Source: Tenacibaculum ovolyticum DSM 18103
GTDB taxonomy: Bacteria; Bacteroidota; Bacteroidia; Flavobacteriales; Flavobacteriaceae
NCBI RefSeq assembly: GCF_000430545.1
Contig: NZ_KE387166.1
Coordinates: 124,001-188,000, forward strand
Direction: 5' to 3'
DNA: 64,000 nt
Positions 7,773-17,700 of this stretch are shown here, in pieces (positions within the stretch are counted from its first letter, which is position 1; every line of letters begins with the position of its first letter). The translations under genes were made by a program, and so were the position numbers. The notes under the pieces were generated by a model that saw nothing but the letters and a program-made list of their open reading frames with translations, did not search any database and was not told the origin of the DNA.

Positions 7773-8315
7773 TTATCGTTTGTAATAAGAAACAATCGTT
7801 GCTTTTCCGATTGTATTTGCATTTATAAAGTAGTTTACTTGTGCAGCAGGTGTACTTGAAGGAAGATTAATTTTATCAATACTTAATGCATATACAGTAA
7901 AAATATATGGATGCTCTCCATTTCCTTTAGGTGGGCAAGCCCCTCCAAATCCTTTGGTACCAAAATCTGTTATACTTTGAATAGTTCCATTTGGTGCTAA
8001 GTTTAGTTTAGGGTTTCCTGCATTAGATTTTAATTCATTTGTGTTTGCAGGAATATTAAAAGCTACCCAGTGCCACCATCCGCTACCAGTAGGTGCTTTT
8101 GAGTCATAAACGGTTACAGCAAAACTTTTTGTTCCTTTTGGTGCGTTTTCCCAAAATAATTGAGGTGAAATATTTTCTCCTTCGCAACCAAATCCAGCAA
8201 ATACTTGCTTATTGGTAAGTTGGCCTCCCATTTCATTACTTTTTAAAGTAAATGTTTGGCTATTAGCAGTAATAGCTGCAAAAATTATTGATGCGACTAA
8301 AATTATTTTTTTCAT
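7773..8315 (-). CDS. YbhB/YbcL-type PEBP family protein, exported
   Basis: A signal peptide of about 20 residues (MKKIILVASIIFAAITANSQ) is followed by a complete phosphatidylethanolamine-binding/Raf-kinase-inhibitor-like fold of about 160 residues. The markers are DSKAPTGSGWWHWVAFNIP, the GACPPKGNGEHPY ligand-pocket segment and the C-terminal KATIVSYYKR. Bacterial members bind small anionic ligands; the physiological ligand is unknown. It ends 63 bases before the lipoprotein gene and starts 19 bases after the peroxiredoxin-like gene, so the three are likely one transcript. Confidence 0.9.
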   Translation of the reverse strand: MKKIILVASIIFAAITANSQTFTLKSNEMGGQLTNKQVFAGFGCEGENISPQLFWENAPKGTKSFAVTVYDSKAPTGSGWWHWVAFNIPANTNELKSNAGNPKLNLAPNGTIQSITDFGTKGFGGACPPKGNGEHPYIFTVYALSIDKINLPSSTPAAQVNYFINANTIGKATIVSYYKR

Positions 8316-8334
8316 GATATATGTTTTTAAAAAA

Positions 8335-8985
8335 TTAAATAGTTGTTGTTGCTTCTATAATATCAACGATATTTTTAGGGTCTAGTCTTTCAGTATAATC
8401 TTCAGGAACAAAACTGTAGATAATTTCTCGTTGTTTGTTTATAATATAAGTTGCAGGCATTGGTAATTCATATTCTTTATTACCATTATGAACATCTACA
8501 TTTAAATTAAAAGAATGGTATAGCGTTCGTAAATCTTCAGGCATTTTAAAAACTAAACCTAATTGTTTAGCGTACACATTATTAATATCACTTAATACAT
8601 TAAATGATAATTTGTTTTTTTCTGAAGTTGTTAATGAATTGTCAGGTGTTTCTGGTGAAATTGCAATTAGTGACGTATTCAGTGCTTTTAATTGTGGTAG
8701 TATATTTTGTAATGCTTTTAATTCGAGATTACAGAAAGGACACCAACCACCTCTATAAAAAGAAATTATTAAAAAGTCATTTTCAAAGCTATTAAGGGTA
8801 ACTACCTTTTCATTAATATCAGGAAGTTTAAAATTAGGCAATAATTGCCCTTTTTGTAAGGCTTTTCTACTAAGAGAATCCTGTTTTAAGGTATTAGTGC
8901 TATTTTCCATAATAGCCCATTTATCAGCAGGAATATTCTGTGCATTTGTTGCTTTTTTATCAGCAAGTATTTTAGATAGACTCAT
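8335..8985 (-). CDS. Peroxiredoxin-like (AhpC/TSA) protein
   Basis: The 216-residue protein has a thioredoxin fold of the AhpC/TSA group. The active segment FYRGGWCPFC places Cys82 and Cys85 in a CPFC motif, as in the bacterial peroxiredoxin-like subgroup rather than classic two-Cys peroxiredoxins. An N-terminal helical extension of about 45 residues precedes the fold. There is no signal peptide, so it should be cytoplasmic and reduce peroxides with a thiol donor. It is the first gene of the three-gene set and lies 107 bases from the AraC regulator gene, which may control it. Confidence 0.88.
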   Translation of the reverse strand: MSLSKILADKKATNAQNIPADKWAIMENSTNTLKQDSLSRKALQKGQLLPNFKLPDINEKVVTLNSFENDFLIISFYRGGWCPFCNLELKALQNILPQLKALNTSLIAISPETPDNSLTTSEKNKLSFNVLSDINNVYAKQLGLVFKMPEDLRTLYHSFNLNVDVHNGNKEYELPMPATYIINKQREIIYSFVPEDYTERLDPKNIVDIIEATTTI

Positions 8986-9092
8986 TTTATATTTTTTTAA
9001 TTTCTAAGGTGTTAATTTGATACTACAAAGATGTATCAAACGGAAGCTTATAGAAATGGAAAAAAAATATAAAAGATGTAAAAAATTCCCGC

Positions 9093-9827
9093 TTAACTTA
9101 TTTTTGAATATTGATTTCTATATTGCGTAGGAGTGAGGGTCGTATTTTTTTTAAAATACTTTATAAAATAATAAGGATCTTCAAAACCTAATTGATAAGC
9201 AATCATTTTACTAGTATCATTGGTTTGAATTAATTTGTATTTAGCTTTTTCAATTACTTTTTCAGTAATAAAAGTACAAGGTGTTTTATTTTCATTTTTT
9301 TTAACCTCTTTAATAAGGTGTTTTAATGGAATTCCTAGCATTTCAGCATAGGTTCCTGCACAATAATTTCGTTCAATATTCTGATCTATTAAATCAGAAA
9401 ACTGCTCAATGGTAGACTTTGTAGTTTCGTTGCTAGAAAAATCAGTTAATAATTCACTCCATAAAACATGAGTGTAACTTTCTACAAGTCGTTTATTCCT
9501 ATCAGTATTTAAAAGAGATTGAATTTTACTTTTTTTACTTTCTAAGTTTTTTATTTTATGAAATTCAAAATTATTTTTTATATTCTTAGATAGTTCATCT
9601 ATATCAGGAAACGTTTTTAAAAAATCAGAATTAAGCTTAATAACAAAACCTTCTAAATAAGGTGCAGCAGCAATAATTTGAAAAGAAGTATCAAAAAAGA
9701 AGTAACTTTTTGAAGGGATGGAAATGTTTTTTCCATTATTTTCAATTGTTATGCTACCATTAAAAAGGATACAAATATTCTTTTCACTTTGTGTAATGGT
9801 TTCGTTATTTTTAATGGGGTATATCAT
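9093..9827 (-). CDS. AraC-family transcriptional regulator
   Basis: The C-terminal 100 residues form the two HTH units of AraC proteins: AEMLGIPLKHLIKEVKK and then MIAYQLGFEDPYYFIKYFKK followed by TPTQYR. The N-terminal part is a short cupin-like sensing domain. I take the start at 9827 (MIYPIKNNE), because the extra 19 residues of the longer frame from 9884 do not resemble the family. It lies directly upstream of the peroxiredoxin/PEBP/lipoprotein genes on the same strand, suggesting local control, perhaps in response to oxidants or an aromatic compound; the inducer is not visible from sequence. Confidence 0.88.
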   Translation of the reverse strand: MIYPIKNNETITQSEKNICILFNGSITIENNGKNISIPSKSYFFFDTSFQIIAAAPYLEGFVIKLNSDFLKTFPDIDELSKNIKNNFEFHKIKNLESKKSKIQSLLNTDRNKRLVESYTHVLWSELLTDFSSNETTKSTIEQFSDLIDQNIERNYCAGTYAEMLGIPLKHLIKEVKKNENKTPCTFITEKVIEKAKYKLIQTNDTSKMIAYQLGFEDPYYFIKYFKKNTTLTPTQYRNQYSKIS

Positions 9828-10102
9828 ACTCTTTTTAGATAGCTTGTAGAAAATATTATATATGGGAACGCGTAAATTTAGCAAAAACTAAGGAAGCAAA
9901 AAGCTTCTATAGAAAGTTTATATCTATAGTTTTATAGAGTAATAATATAATTTAGGTTTTTGTTATTCTCACGCTATCGCGAGCATCTTGTTCGTGACGT
10001 CAAGAGTAATTACAGTGGTCGATTACTATTGTAAATGACAATCTATGTGGTTTTGAAATAGTGATTTAGCGTAAAAAATATCACAAGCGAGATGCTTGCG
10101 CG

Positions 10103-10633
10103 ATTATTGAGGAGGTTTTAGGAATTCCATTAAAATGGGTTTATCGTTCTTTAAAAAGAGATAAAAAACATTTAGATAAAGAGTTAAAAGGAATTGAAGA
10201 AAGGTTATTATCTCTAGTAAAAAAGAGCAGCAGATACAGTTAACATTATTAACCAGTATTCCAGGAATCGGACTTAAAACAGCTTTATTTATGCTTATAA
10301 TCACCGATGGTTTTACCAAGTTTGAAAGCTTGAAACAACTTTGTAGTTATGTTGGTATAAACGCTATAATACGAGAGTCAGGGAGTAGTGTAAGAGGTCG
10401 AAGGAGAATAAGTAAAGTTTGGTAATAGAAAGTTACGAAATCTTTTGTTTTTATGTTCCTTTAATGCATGCAAACATAATAAAGGATGTAGATATATTTA
10501 TGTGCGTATTGTAAACAAAGGAAAGAGCAAAAAACTAGCTTTAATAGCTGTTTCAAATAAGTTAATCAAACAAAGTTTTGCTATTGTAAAATCGGGTTTA
10601 CCTTATGATGAAGCCTATGTTTCAGTTTTGTAA
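10103..10633 (+). pseudogene. Decayed IS110-family transposase (3' part)
   Basis: Reading with two frame changes gives a good C-terminal IS110/IS116/IS902 transposase. The segments are EEVLGIPLKWVYR, then a one-base loss near 10223 (AAAAAGAGC), then LTSIPGIGLKTALFM and the domain up to RGRRRISK, then a second frame change near 10420, then GNRKLRNLLFLCSFNACKH to the stop at 10633. The N-terminal DEDD catalytic half is missing. The element is therefore dead and truncated. No clear terminal repeats were found. Confidence 0.85.
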
Positions 10634-10663
10634 AAATAAGTAGTAATTATACAGAAAATAAAA

Positions 10664-10694
10664 GCTCAAAATACCAAGTAGTAGTATTTTGAGC
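10664..10694 (-). terminator. Terminator of the T9SS surface protein gene
   Basis: GCTCAAAATAC at 10664-10674 pairs perfectly with 10684-10694. On the minus strand it is followed by a T-rich run, which fits the end of the gene at 10783-14103. Confidence 0.7.
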
Positions 10695-10782
10695 CTAGAA
10701 TAATATTGTGTAAATTTAATGAGGAGTTTTCTTGGTTTTTACCTCAGTTTTTTGTTGTCTTTTAGTGTGTTTTTTTCATTTC

Positions 10783-13700
10783 TTATTTTTTAATGAAACG
10801 TCTAGTACTTGTTCCTTTTGAAGTGAAAATCTTAATGAAATATGTTGATGACGGAAGGTTCTCTATTGAAAATTTTGTTTCCCTAATTTCCATAATTATT
10901 TGCCCCAATATATTATAAACTTCTCCTTTTACTAAGGTTACACCAGTACTTAATTTAATATTTAGATTAATACTTGTAGGATTCGGGTAAATCGATAATT
11001 CTTTTAAGCTAATAAAATCATTCAAAGAAAGCGAACTTCCTATATTCTGATGATTTGATTTTATTTCTGTAGAACTATTTGATTTTCTTCTTGCAGATTG
11101 GCTTAAACAAGCATCAACTTCAATAGATATATAGTATTCATAATTATTATCTGCAGCATTTGCTGTTGTGTCATTGTATGAATTATTATTTGCTGAAACT
11201 GAGCCAATCATTTGAAATCCTTCTTGGTTTTTGTTTCTAAAAATATTATATGTTGTAAAACTTGTTCCTTGATAATCAGACCAATTTAAGTTTACAGTTT
11301 CATCTACTGCAATGCTACTTTGTAATAACATAGTTTTATGCAAATCTGAATTTGAAGAAGTAATTCCACAGTTATCTATTAATCTAACTTTATAATTATA
11401 GGACTGTGAAATGTTATTTGAGGAATCATCTAAAAATGAATTTTCAATAGACTCTATTGTTCCAATGGTAGTATAAACATTAGCTACGTTACTTTCTCTT
11501 AAAATTTCATAGAAAGCTACGTTATAGTTTCCTTGATTGTTTAAATAAATTCTATTTTTTGTTACTTCAGAGTCATCGCTTGATACACGGCAAATACTTA
11601 AATTATTATATTGTGGAATTAAAGATATTTCAAAGCTCTCATTATAAGTGAAATTATCGTCTGATATAGATAAGTTATATGTTCCATCAGGTAGATTTGT
11701 TAAATTTTGACTATTTTCTTGACTAGAAGATATTACTCCACCATTACTTGCTGACCAATTGTAGATTATTGTTCCAGAAGTTTGGTTAACATTCGTAATG
11801 TTTATTACACCTGTACCTGTACCTGCTGAACAATAAGAATTAGTAATCTCAGAAGTTATATTTATATCGTTAACGTTGATTGCATTAATTACAAATGATT
11901 TTTCAAAAGATTGATTATTAGCATCTATAACTTTAAGACGAATTGATAATGTTTGTTGTGCTTCATAATCAAATGAAGTGTTAGAATAAAGATATTCATC
12001 ATTTATAATAAAATTTGAATTATTATCATCACCTATTCCATTTGCCAATTCAAATGTATGACTATCAGAAGGTAAATCTAAATCTATCACAGTTAACTGT
12101 CCAATATAAGTTTGAGATATATTTTCTTGAATAGAATTATTAGATAACTGAATATCTGTAGGTAAATTATCATTAATGGGATTAATCGTAATATTTACCG
12201 TTGCTGTATTACTATCTAAAAAACCGTCATTGGTTTTGTAAGTAAAACTATCTGATGCCGCGTCTGAACCATTATGTTCGTAAGAAAAAGTTCCATCAGA
12301 GTTTAAAGTTAGTGAACCATAGTTTGTGGGAGATACAATTATAGCTGTTAAAGCATCATTTTCAATATCTGTATCATTATAAAGTACAGAAGTTTCTCCA
12401 TTTTGTAAAATGGTTATAATATTTCCTTCGTAAACTATAATGGAGTTACTATTTGCAACTGGCTTGTCATTAATAGAATTAACAGTAACTGATACCGTTG
12501 CAACATTACTATCAGCTTCACCGTCATTTGCAGTTAAAGTAAAACTATCAGCACCATTAAAGTTTTCTGAAGGGGTATAAGTTGCTATATTGTTAGCAAT
12601 GCTTACTGTTCCATTCGAACCATTAGAAACTAAAGCATACGTAATTTGACTACTATCAGGATCAGTTGCGGTAAGTGTTAAATCAATATTGGTATCTTCA
12701 TCTGTTGATATAGTAGCATCAGCTAATACTGGTGCAACATTATTTTTAGCTGTGGTATTTAATGTCGTTGAAAAAGATGTGTAATCTACGATTCCATAAG
12801 TTGCATTATCTGTCCAGTCGAATATTTTATTTTGGATTTCTGATTCAATAATTGTACCCCAATAGTTATTTTCAGCATTAATATTAGTAATACTAGAGTT
12901 TTTTAAAATTATTTGTTCTGAATTATTGTGAAAATTATTATGATTAATTTCTCCATGAAACTTGTTGTCAGTTTGAATTATATTCAAAGTAGAATTTTCT
13001 TTAATTTCATTGGCATTAATTTTGAAGGTTATTTTACTTGTACCATTGAGGTATATCAAGTTGTTTGAAGAAATGTTATTAACAATAATATTGTTATTGA
13101 AATCAATTTCTGTAGTATAACCTGTATTAAAATAATTTATGTAAATAATACTCGAACCTCCAACGTTGTCATAGAAATAATTCCCGGATAATAATAATTT
13201 ACCAGGGTTAAATCGACCTTCAATATGAATTGCAGCACTAGTATTACCATTATTTTTTCTAATATTATTAGACCTAAAAGTAACATTACCTCCTCTACAA
13301 TAAAACGCTCCACCTTTATTAGCACTATTATTAAAAATATCGTTTTCTTCTATTACTAATGTTGCATCTTGAGTGTTATCGAAATGAATTCCACCTGTAC
13401 CGTTGTTATTACTTATTGAGTTTTTTTGTATCGTAAACATGAAAGAAGAACTTAAATAGCCATCAAATTCAATTCCTCCTTCAGAATTATTATATATTGA
13501 ATTGTTTACAATCTGAATATTTTTTGTAGAAGAACTGTTTAGAAATAATCCGTTTTTTGTATTGTTATAAATTTGTGAGGTATCTATATGAATAGACCCA
13601 CTTTGAATATTTACGCCATCAGATGAACTATTTCGGATAATACAATTTTTTAAATAATGAAAAGAATTTTCAATAGCTATGATACCTTTGCTTAAACCTC

Positions 13701-14103
13701 CTCCATATTCAAATATACAGTTATTAAATATTGATCCTGAAACATATGCTCCGTTAGTAATAATAGCATCATTAGATTTGTCTGTTAAAGCAATATGTCC
13801 CCAGTCTCCATTTTGGGGGTTTCCTGAAGCTGAAGTAAACTTAATTTTATCATTAGTATTCCCAATAGCATTAATTTGACCATCAATTTTTAATACAGTA
13901 CTATTCACAAATTTAACAATCACTCCAGGTTCAATAGTAAGTATTATACCTTCATTTACTATGGTATTTCCGTTTACTACATAAGGGCTATTAGCTAAAC
14001 TCCAAGTTGTATCTGAAGAAATTGCACCTGAAATATTCGTTTGTGCAAAAGTTACTGTAACTAAAAGTAGAAACAGATTTAATATTAAAGTAGTTTTTTT
14101 CAT
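10783..14103 (-). CDS. T9SS-secreted beta-helix and cadherin-like adhesin
   Basis: This 1106-residue protein starts with a Sec signal (MKKTTLILNLFLLLVTVTFAQ). Residues about 30-420 form a right-handed parallel beta-helix, with repeated N-rich turns such as NNSIYNNSEGGIEF. From about 450 come two to three cadherin/VCBS-type domains (ATDPDSSQITYAL, ANDGEADSNVATVSVTV, KTNDGFLDSNTATVNI) with calcium-binding type DxD clusters. The last 80 residues are a type-A T9SS sorting domain (SIYPNPTSINLNI ... FIKIF ... RRFIKK). It should be carried by the type IX system to the cell surface, probably for adhesion or polymer binding. It stands alone between the IS110 remnant and the B12 region. Confidence 0.88.
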   Translation of the reverse strand: MKKTTLILNLFLLLVTVTFAQTNISGAISSDTTWSLANSPYVVNGNTIVNEGIILTIEPGVIVKFVNSTVLKIDGQINAIGNTNDKIKFTSASGNPQNGDWGHIALTDKSNDAIITNGAYVSGSIFNNCIFEYGGGLSKGIIAIENSFHYLKNCIIRNSSSDGVNIQSGSIHIDTSQIYNNTKNGLFLNSSSTKNIQIVNNSIYNNSEGGIEFDGYLSSSFMFTIQKNSISNNNGTGGIHFDNTQDATLVIEENDIFNNSANKGGAFYCRGGNVTFRSNNIRKNNGNTSAAIHIEGRFNPGKLLLSGNYFYDNVGGSSIIYINYFNTGYTTEIDFNNNIIVNNISSNNLIYLNGTSKITFKINANEIKENSTLNIIQTDNKFHGEINHNNFHNNSEQIILKNSSITNINAENNYWGTIIESEIQNKIFDWTDNATYGIVDYTSFSTTLNTTAKNNVAPVLADATISTDEDTNIDLTLTATDPDSSQITYALVSNGSNGTVSIANNIATYTPSENFNGADSFTLTANDGEADSNVATVSVTVNSINDKPVANSNSIIVYEGNIITILQNGETSVLYNDTDIENDALTAIIVSPTNYGSLTLNSDGTFSYEHNGSDAASDSFTYKTNDGFLDSNTATVNITINPINDNLPTDIQLSNNSIQENISQTYIGQLTVIDLDLPSDSHTFELANGIGDDNNSNFIINDEYLYSNTSFDYEAQQTLSIRLKVIDANNQSFEKSFVINAINVNDINITSEITNSYCSAGTGTGVINITNVNQTSGTIIYNWSASNGGVISSSQENSQNLTNLPDGTYNLSISDDNFTYNESFEISLIPQYNNLSICRVSSDDSEVTKNRIYLNNQGNYNVAFYEILRESNVANVYTTIGTIESIENSFLDDSSNNISQSYNYKVRLIDNCGITSSNSDLHKTMLLQSSIAVDETVNLNWSDYQGTSFTTYNIFRNKNQEGFQMIGSVSANNNSYNDTTANAADNNYEYYISIEVDACLSQSARRKSNSSTEIKSNHQNIGSSLSLNDFISLKELSIYPNPTSINLNIKLSTGVTLVKGEVYNILGQIIMEIRETKFSIENLPSSTYFIKIFTSKGTSTRRFIKK

Positions 14104-14345
14104 AGTTTTTTTAATTTAATGTAACAAAAATAATATAATTTAAAATTTTGATATCCAAAAAGGTGGAATTTTATTTCGTTCTCTTTTTTAATCCCACAAA
14201 TTCGCTGAAATTCAGGTTTCATACTACTCATATTTAACGTGCGAGTGATTTTTCGCATTAAAGCCATAAAACAGTAATATTTTTAATTTAAAAGACTTAA
14301 TTATTGTTTTTAAAATTATTAATTTCAACAAGGTTTAAATAAATA

Positions 14346-14480
14346 ACTGTACAGTTGCTTATAAAACAAGGAAAATCTGTACAACACTTGTACAGATTTT
14401 TTTACTGTATTTTTTTCTGTACAAAGAAAGTGTGTCGCTTCGTGTACAGTTTTTTTTAAAAGATAATAGAACTGTACATG
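14346..14480. repeat. Cluster of TGTACA palindromes
   Basis: CTGTACAG at 14346-14353, a perfect 13-base-pair hairpin (14371-14383 with 14387-14400, core CTGTACAA), a CTGTACA/TGTACAG pair 30 bases apart (about 14417-14449) and ACTGTACATG at 14471-14480. The same core recurs at 56058-56195. Confidence 0.6.
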
Positions 14481-14533
14481 AAAAATTGGGGTCAGTGGCT
14501 AATTAGCTATGTTTAACTGGAATATCATGAGCA

Positions 14534-14652
14534 ATGTCTGGTTGAGCGCAGTCGAAACCTATTTTTTAGAGTTTAATAGTTGTTCTCGTAAACTTCGTTT
14601 GCTACTTTCAATAAAATTGTCATTTTACTTCAGTAATGCTCGAAATGACAAT
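14534..14652. repeat. Dispersed repeat, family Y, copy 1
   Basis: About 119 bases similar to 38524-38640 and less closely to 18528-18634. The shared parts are GCGCAGTCGAAACCTATTTTT, AACTTCGTTTGCTACTTTCAA and a closing GCTCGAAATGACA. It is non-coding and found only in gaps. Confidence 0.55.
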
Positions 14653-14660
14653 AAAAGGGC

Positions 14661-14691
14661 GACCTCATAGGTTTCAAAAACCTGTGAGGTC
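14661..14691. repeat. Short palindromic element
   Basis: GACCTCA at 14661-14667 pairs with TGAGGTC at 14685-14691, with AGGTTT/AAACCT continuing the stem inward. Palindromes of this type are scattered in Flavobacteria genomes. It lies downstream of cobN and may help end that transcript. Confidence 0.5.
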
Positions 14692-14748
14692 TTAGTAAAA
14701 AACACAATTAAAATACCTCACAATATCCAAGCTAATTTAATAAGTGTT

Positions 14749-17700
14749 TTATTCCGTTAAAGCATCAGCATTTTTATAAATATCTTTTAAATATTCAATT
14801 GTTTCTTCTGATGGATTTTCCCACAGACCTCTTTGAATAGCTTCTAACATACGTTCAGACATGTCTTTTAAAGCCCAAGGATTGTGTTCTTCAATGAAAG
14901 CTTTATTTTCATCATCAAACAAATAATTATCGGTAATTTGTTCGTACATAAAATCCTCAATCAAATTAGTAGTAGCATCGTAGGCAAATAAATAATCCAT
15001 TGTTGCTGCCATTTCAAAAGCACCTTTATAACCGTGTTCTTGCATACCTTGCATCCATTTAGGATTTACTACCCGAGATCGGAATACTTTTAACAGTTCT
15101 TCTTTTAAAGATTTAACCTTTGGATTCTCAGGGCGAGAATGATCTCCAAAATAAGTTTCGGGTTGCGATCCTTTTATGGTGTTTACGGCAGCCGTCATTC
15201 CTCCTTGAAATTGATAATAATCATCAGAATCTAAAATGTCATGCTCTCTATTATCTTGGTTTTGCATTACCACTTCAATATTCGCTAATCGCTTTTTAAA
15301 GGTTTCATGAGCCGATTTCCCACTGTTATTTTTACCAGCATATGCGTAACCACTCCAATTAATATAAGCCTGTGCTAAATCATCAGAAGTAGTCCAATTT
15401 TTGCCATCAATTAAACCTTGTAAACCTGCACCATAAGCTCCCGGTTTCGATCCGAATACACGGTATAAAGCTCGTTCATTGGCTTGTTTATCATCTAACC
15501 CTTCTTCTTTCCATTGCTTTCTTTCTTCATCAAAACGCTTTTTTATAGGGTTTTGTTCAGCAGTTTCATCTAAGGAAGCTACTTTTTCAATAGCAGCATT
15601 AAATAGTGAAATTAAATCAGGAAAAGCATCTCTAAAAAAACCAGAAATACGCAGCATTACATCAACTCTAGGTCTTTTAAGTTCTAATGTAGAAAGCACT
15701 TTAAAATTTTTAACTCTTCGGTTGCTTCCTTGCCAAACAGGTTTTACACCAATTAATGCCAAAGCTTGTGCAATATCATCGCCACTAGTTCGCATAGTAG
15801 ACGTTCCCCAAACCGATAAACCAATAGAAGTAGGGTATTCGCCATTTTCTTGTAAATAACGATCAATAATATTTTGCGCACTTTTTTGACCTAATTGATA
15901 CGCTGTTTCAGAAGGAACGGTACGTACATCAACAGAATAAAAATTTCTTCCCGTAGGTAAAATATCTAAACGTCCTCGTGTTGGAGCACCAGAACCACCA
16001 GGAGGAACATACTGCCCGTTTAAACCATTAATTAAATTACCTATTTCATTGCTTGTTTTTTGTAAAACAGGCATCGTATGTTGTTGTATGTATTTTATAA
16101 TTTGTATTGTATCAGCACCAATTTTACTAGCATTATTACCAGCTAACAATTGACTGATGATATTTTTAGCTTTGTTTTCCAGTAATTCTACTGCTTGTCC
16201 GTAGGTTCTACAATGAATACCAAAAATCTCTTTGTCAAAAGAATCAGAATAAACAACATTAATTGGGTCAAAATTAAGTTGTAAATCATCCGCTAAACAT
16301 TGTGTAATTCCTTTTAAATTACCTTGTGGTAAACGATGTAAAGCAACAATTAAATCGACTAATTTTTCTTGTCTAGGTAATTTTCCTAAAATATGTAAAC
16401 CACCTCTAATTTGAGACTCTTTTAATTCACATAAATAGCCATCAATTACTTCTAGTAATGCATCAATATCTTTTCCGTCCTGATTTAAATCAGTTTTTAG
16501 ATGGGTTTCATTTACAAGATTTTCAATCTTAGTTTTAATCAATGTAGCACGCTTTCTGTCAACTAAAGCCGATTCGTAAAATTCATCAATTAAAAGCTCT
16601 AATTTTAGTAAATCACCATAATTCTCAGCTCGTGTCATTGGCGGAATTAAATGATCTAATATAATAGCTTGATTTCTTCTTTTAGCTTGTGTTCCTTCTC
16701 CTGGATCATTAATAATAAAAGGATAAAAATGAGGAATCGGACCTAAAATAGCAGCAGGAAAACAAGTTTCTTCACTTAAGGCAACACTTTTTCCTGGTAA
16801 CCATTCTAAATTACCATGTTTTCCAATATGTACTAAAGCATCTGCTTTAAAACTGTATTGTAACCAAATATAATAGGCTAAATAGGCTGGAGGAGGGGGT
16901 AAATCTGGTGAATGATAACTTGCTTGTAAATCTAAATTATAACCTCTGCTGGGTTGAATACTAACAAATATATTTTTAGATATAAATCCGGGAATTAAAA
17001 AAGCGCCTCCTTTGTAATTAGGAGATTCATTTGGTTGCCCCCATTGTGCCTCTACAGTATTTCGAAGTGTTGGAGATAATTGATTGTAGTATTCATAAAA
17101 AACACTTTCTTCTAAACGAATTGTTTTACGCTCATTTAAAGTATTTATAGTTTCTACATCATTGGTAACAGCATCGGTTAATTTATTTATAAGTTCGTTA
17201 GTTGTTGTGGGGTAATTAGCAGCTAATTCGTAATTTTCATCAGCTAATTGCGCTAATATTTGCAAGGTACTTTGTGGAGTATCTAAACCAACACCATTTG
17301 CTAAACGGCTATTTTTATTAGGATAATTTGGTAAAACTAAAGCGATTTTCTTTTCTGAATTATTTTTATTCTGAAGATTTATCCAAGCTTTTGCCATTTT
17401 AGCAACAAACTGGCAGCCTTCAATATGTGGTACATAAGAAACAACCTCAGAATCTGTTAACGTGTCTTTTTCTATAGATTCTTTAAAAGAAATAACTTTT
17501 GAGATAATTTTACCATCCACTTCTGGTAGGGCAATATTCATTGCAATATCAGTAGGAGGCAAGCCAAAATCACCTTCTAACCAACTTTCATGATTACAAC
17601 TTCCCATAATGGCTTGAATTACGGGAACATTAAATACATCAAATAAACTTTGTGTGGTGTCATGAAACCCTTGCACACTAAATCCCGTAGTATTAATAAT

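Larger units (their letters stand above)
14104..14748. other. Repeat-rich gap between the adhesin gene and cobN
   Basis: No gene is seen. It holds a cluster of TGTACA palindromes (14346-14480), a family Y dispersed repeat (14534-14652) and a palindrome at 14661-14691. The first 240 bases contain nothing recognisable apart from the adhesin gene leader. Confidence 0.6.

Noticed and set aside
10445..10633. Separate small gene of 62 residues
   Set aside because: It is the last part of the decayed IS110 transposase in another frame.
14346..14480. CRISPR array
   Set aside because: The repeats share only a TGTACA core, spacing is irregular and no cas gene is nearby.
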